64,000 nucleotides of DNA. Source: Heliopora coerulea (lineage: Eukaryota; Cnidaria; Anthozoa; Scleralcyonacea; Helioporidae). The position numbers were made by a program, and so were the translations under genes. The stretch lies in contig JASJOG010000123.1 in assembly GCA_030142905.1 (NCBI GenBank), positions 914,001 to 978,000 of the forward strand. The letters run 5' to 3'. Below the pieces are notes generated by a model that saw only the letters and a program-made list of their open reading frames with translations, had not been told where the DNA came from and searched no databases. Below, piece by piece: positions 62,901 to 64,000 of this stretch (positions within the stretch are counted from its first letter, which is position 1; every line of letters starts with the position of its first letter).

Positions 62901-63414
62901 TGAAATTTCTATGAGGTAAGTGAGAAACTAAGACAAGAGAATTACGATCGAAATCAAAGGTCTATTTCGTGTACTAAGATTGCAATAAACTTATCACCAT
63001 GTCCTGGCAAAAAGAACTTGCTACTTATTCAATATATCGTGTAGATACAATTTGCCTTTCAAGGGAATCAAGACGCGAAATAAATACGTTGCCGTTTTTC
63101 ATGACTTTCAACGATCCTCGCGGGCCGAACGGGAGGTCTGCGTGGACCCAATTTGGCGCACTATATGGGAGTCTGGAGCTGTAAAGTGGGATTTTTATTT
63201 TTGTATTTTGTTCCTTCTTTGAAAGATGGCTGTCAAAGCTGTTCCGTACTGGAAGGATTTTGTCAAGGCCTTGGGTACTACCGACTCCGGCATCGCGCCA
63301 GAATCAGATGTACTTAGTGACATCAAGGAGTTTACTAACACACTGAGTAGTCTCATTGGTAAAATTAACGAATTTTACTCCAATCACAAACTTGACAATG
63401 ATAACACCGTGTAG
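44508..63414 (+). CDS. PLEKHA8: PLEKHA8 (FAPP2), complete, 15 exons
   Basis: Glycosphingolipid transfer protein of the trans-Golgi. It binds PI4P and ARF1 through a PH domain and moves glucosylceramide through a GLTP domain. Exons: 44508-44547, 46359-46475, 47744-47908, 48561-48682, 51066-51159, 53129-53166, 53508-53566, 54265-54338, 54796-54982, 56273-56358, 57278-57336, 59966-60096, 61891-61961, 62622-62683, 63226-63414. Phases chain through all junctions to 497 residues (human about 519). Order: PH (1-95), a conserved helix ([34 protein letters not shown]), a Ser/Pro/Thr-rich linker (181-299) and GLTP (300-497). The start gives [16 protein letters not shown], the family N terminus. Both domains and their ligand residues are intact, so it should be functional. 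PLEKHA3 (FAPP1) shares the PH but lacks GLTP, which excludes it. Confidence 0.97.
46000..46240 (+). repeat. tRNA-derived SINE, best copy
   Basis: A box TGGTAGCTCAATGGTTAGAG and B box GGTTGTGAGTTCAATCCCC sit at tRNA spacing, followed by GGGGTCAGAAATTG and a family tail GAGCTTGACAAACATTCATC. Lies in PLEKHA8 intron 1. Confidence 0.75.
46614..47460 (+). repeat. Pyrimidine tract, (TTTCC)n-rich
   Basis: About 850 bases of almost pure C/T in PLEKHA8 intron 2, ending in regular TTTCCTTTTC units (47268-47440). The long open frames are repeat translation. Confidence 0.95.
48985..49340 (+). repeat. Second SINE family, copy 1
   Basis: tRNA-like head GGTGGCACAATAGTAGTGC...GGGTTCGACTCCGG and a tail with GGACCCATGAGGGGTG. 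A related copy lies at 61415-61640. Lies in PLEKHA8 intron 4. Confidence 0.6.
49390..49896. mobile_element. Harbinger-like MITE with TAA duplication
   Basis: Inverted ends GGCTACGTTTACACTA and TAGTATAAACGTGGCC are flanked on both sides by TAA, the target size of PIF/Harbinger elements. Internal repeats of GGATTCAC/GAATCCG. No transposase. Confidence 0.7.
50845..50932 (+). repeat. tRNA-like SINE head
   Basis: TAACTCATCTGAGAGAGCAT and TTGCGGGTTCGATTCCCTGC fit A and B boxes. It differs from the other two SINE heads. I do not call a functional tRNA because no full cloverleaf is seen. Confidence 0.45.
51309..51622. mobile_element. hAT MITE with perfect 8-base duplication
   Basis: Perfect 15-base inverted ends CAACGTTCCCTCTAA/TTAGAGGGAACGTTG, flanked on both sides by CCGGTGGA. 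The 314-base element has no transposase. Lies in PLEKHA8 intron 5. Confidence 0.9.
52222..52680 (+). repeat. Repeat R2, copy 2
   Basis: Same-orientation copy of 10373-10830, with the same order of landmarks and the internal inverted pair around AATTATCCA. Lies in PLEKHA8 intron 5. Confidence 0.75.
53217..53412. mobile_element. Foldback with CTGACGAAGGGCC arms
   Basis: The right arm reads CTTTCCTGACGAAGGGCC, TTCGAAACTTTGG and GAGATCAGTCA; the left arm is its reverse. It begins 50 bases after PLEKHA8 exon 6 and fills much of the intron to exon 7. Confidence 0.7.
56273..63414 (+). CDS. PLEKHA8: PLEKHA8 GLTP domain (exons 10-15)
   Basis: Encodes residues 300-497. By alignment with known GLTP folds, the sugar-binding set is Asp341, Asn345 and Lys348 ([10 protein letters not shown]), Trp388 (ALLWLKRAL) and His426 ([13 protein letters not shown]). 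All are conserved. The C terminus [13 protein letters not shown] is slightly shorter than in vertebrates. Confidence 0.95.
58242..58415. mobile_element. pogo/Tc1-like MITE with TA duplication
   Basis: Inverted ends CAGTAAAACTCGCCTAA and its reverse complement, flanked by TA on both sides; 174 bases. Lies in PLEKHA8 intron 11. Confidence 0.8.
60668..60765 (+). repeat. 21-base tandem repeat, ~5 units
   Basis: Unit AATCAGTACTGCACAAATTTC, a multiple of three, so it stays open as ISTAQIS. Lies in PLEKHA8 intron 12; not coding. Confidence 0.85.
61415..61640 (+). repeat. Second SINE family, copy 2
   Basis: GGCGGCACAGCAGTAGTGCAC head and the GGACCCATGAGGGGTGTTCC tail match 48985-49340. The middle contains an inverted pair around TGATCACACGTGAGAA. 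Confidence 0.6.
62674..62900 (+). repeat. Three tandem ~77-base units spanning a splice donor
   Basis: Units begin GGTATTCGCGGTAAGTA (the end of PLEKHA8 exon 14), GGTATTTGTGGTAAGTAA and GGTATTCGCAGTAAGTAA, each followed by GAAATAATACA(A/G)TTGT. Confidence 0.9.
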
Positions 63415-64000
63415 AAATCCATTGTATATCGTGTATAATAGCTGAATTGAAAAAATTGAAAAAAGTGTCTCAAACTTAAGTCATTACGCGATGCGTGTGG
63501 AGCATTGTACGAAGTTAATTTCGACACTTACTTTGACCTTAATTCTGACATGAATCCTGACATTAATTTTGACTTTGATTTTGCCATAAATTTTGATATT
63601 AACTTTGACAATAATTTCGACATTAATTTTAGCCTTAATTTTAACGTTAATTTTTGACATTAATTTTTGACATTGATTTTTGACATTGACTTTTGACATT
63701 GATTTTTGACATTAATTTTGACATTCAATTTTCGGACGATTTTTAATCTACCTAAAACGTTGATTCAAAATTAATCTAATTTTGAAGCTACTGCTTAGAT
63801 CGCACGTATGTCTGTCATTTGAACCAGACGACAACTGAAACTGTCTCCAAGCTCACCAACTGAGTCTCAGCAGGTCATTGGTGAGAACTTCTCATTCACC
63901 CTCAAAGTTTGACCGGTTCAATCCCCGCCTTGGGCTCAGAAACATTCTCTGTTGGTCTAAGATTTAAGGACGCCCACTGATCGTTTGTCATAACTTTTGT
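63415..64000. other. Downstream of PLEKHA8
   Basis: Contains an irregular (TTTTGACATTAA)n stretch at 63520-63735 and a SINE copy at 63840-63960 (GGTTCAATCCCCGCC, then GGGCTCAGAAACA). I see no canonical AATAAA after the stop, so the poly(A) site is unassigned. Confidence 0.6.

Overview
The window is animal nuclear DNA. It has short exons with GT-AG introns, dense small repeats, tRNA-derived SINEs, a non-LTR retrotransposon and Penelope-like elements. Gene content, AT-rich introns and repeat types fit a cnidarian, most likely an anthozoan (coral or anemone). That assignment is inference from style, not from a diagnostic gene.

Layout. (1) 1-16103, minus strand: the 5' two-fifths of CFAP61, a radial-spoke/calmodulin-spoke complex protein of motile cilia. 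I resolved 17 exons whose phases chain into 474 codons; the gene runs off the left edge. (2) 17829-24002, minus strand: a small gene I identify as SPMIP10/TEX43, a sperm-tail microtubule inner protein. Its three C-terminal exons are secure, its two N-terminal exons are tentative, and a broken LINE sits in its last intron. Both flagellar genes point left, and a perfect RFX X-box lies upstream of CFAP61. (3) 25541-42241, plus strand: a cluster of three long, low-complexity, acidic secreted-type genes (here A, B, C) that I cannot match to a named family. A and B each have a signal-peptide exon, all exon junctions are phase 1, and B and C end in related C-terminal exons. (4) 44508-63414, plus strand: a complete PLEKHA8 (FAPP2) gene, 15 exons and 497 codons, with an N-terminal PI4P-binding PH domain and a C-terminal glycolipid-transfer (GLTP) domain whose ligand residues are intact.

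The remainder is introns and spacers filled with repeats: an inverted Penelope-like element (29047-30806), a second Penelope remnant with a hammerhead-like core (26117-26812), foldback elements, MITEs with clear target-site duplications (hAT-, Harbinger- and pogo-like), several SINE copies, a 600-base GGAA tract, an 850-base pyrimidine tract and a head-to-head telomere-like array (37738-37915).

The best candidate for something undescribed is the A/B/C secreted acidic gene cluster. C has no detectable leader exon of its own, so it may be expressed by alternative splicing from B.
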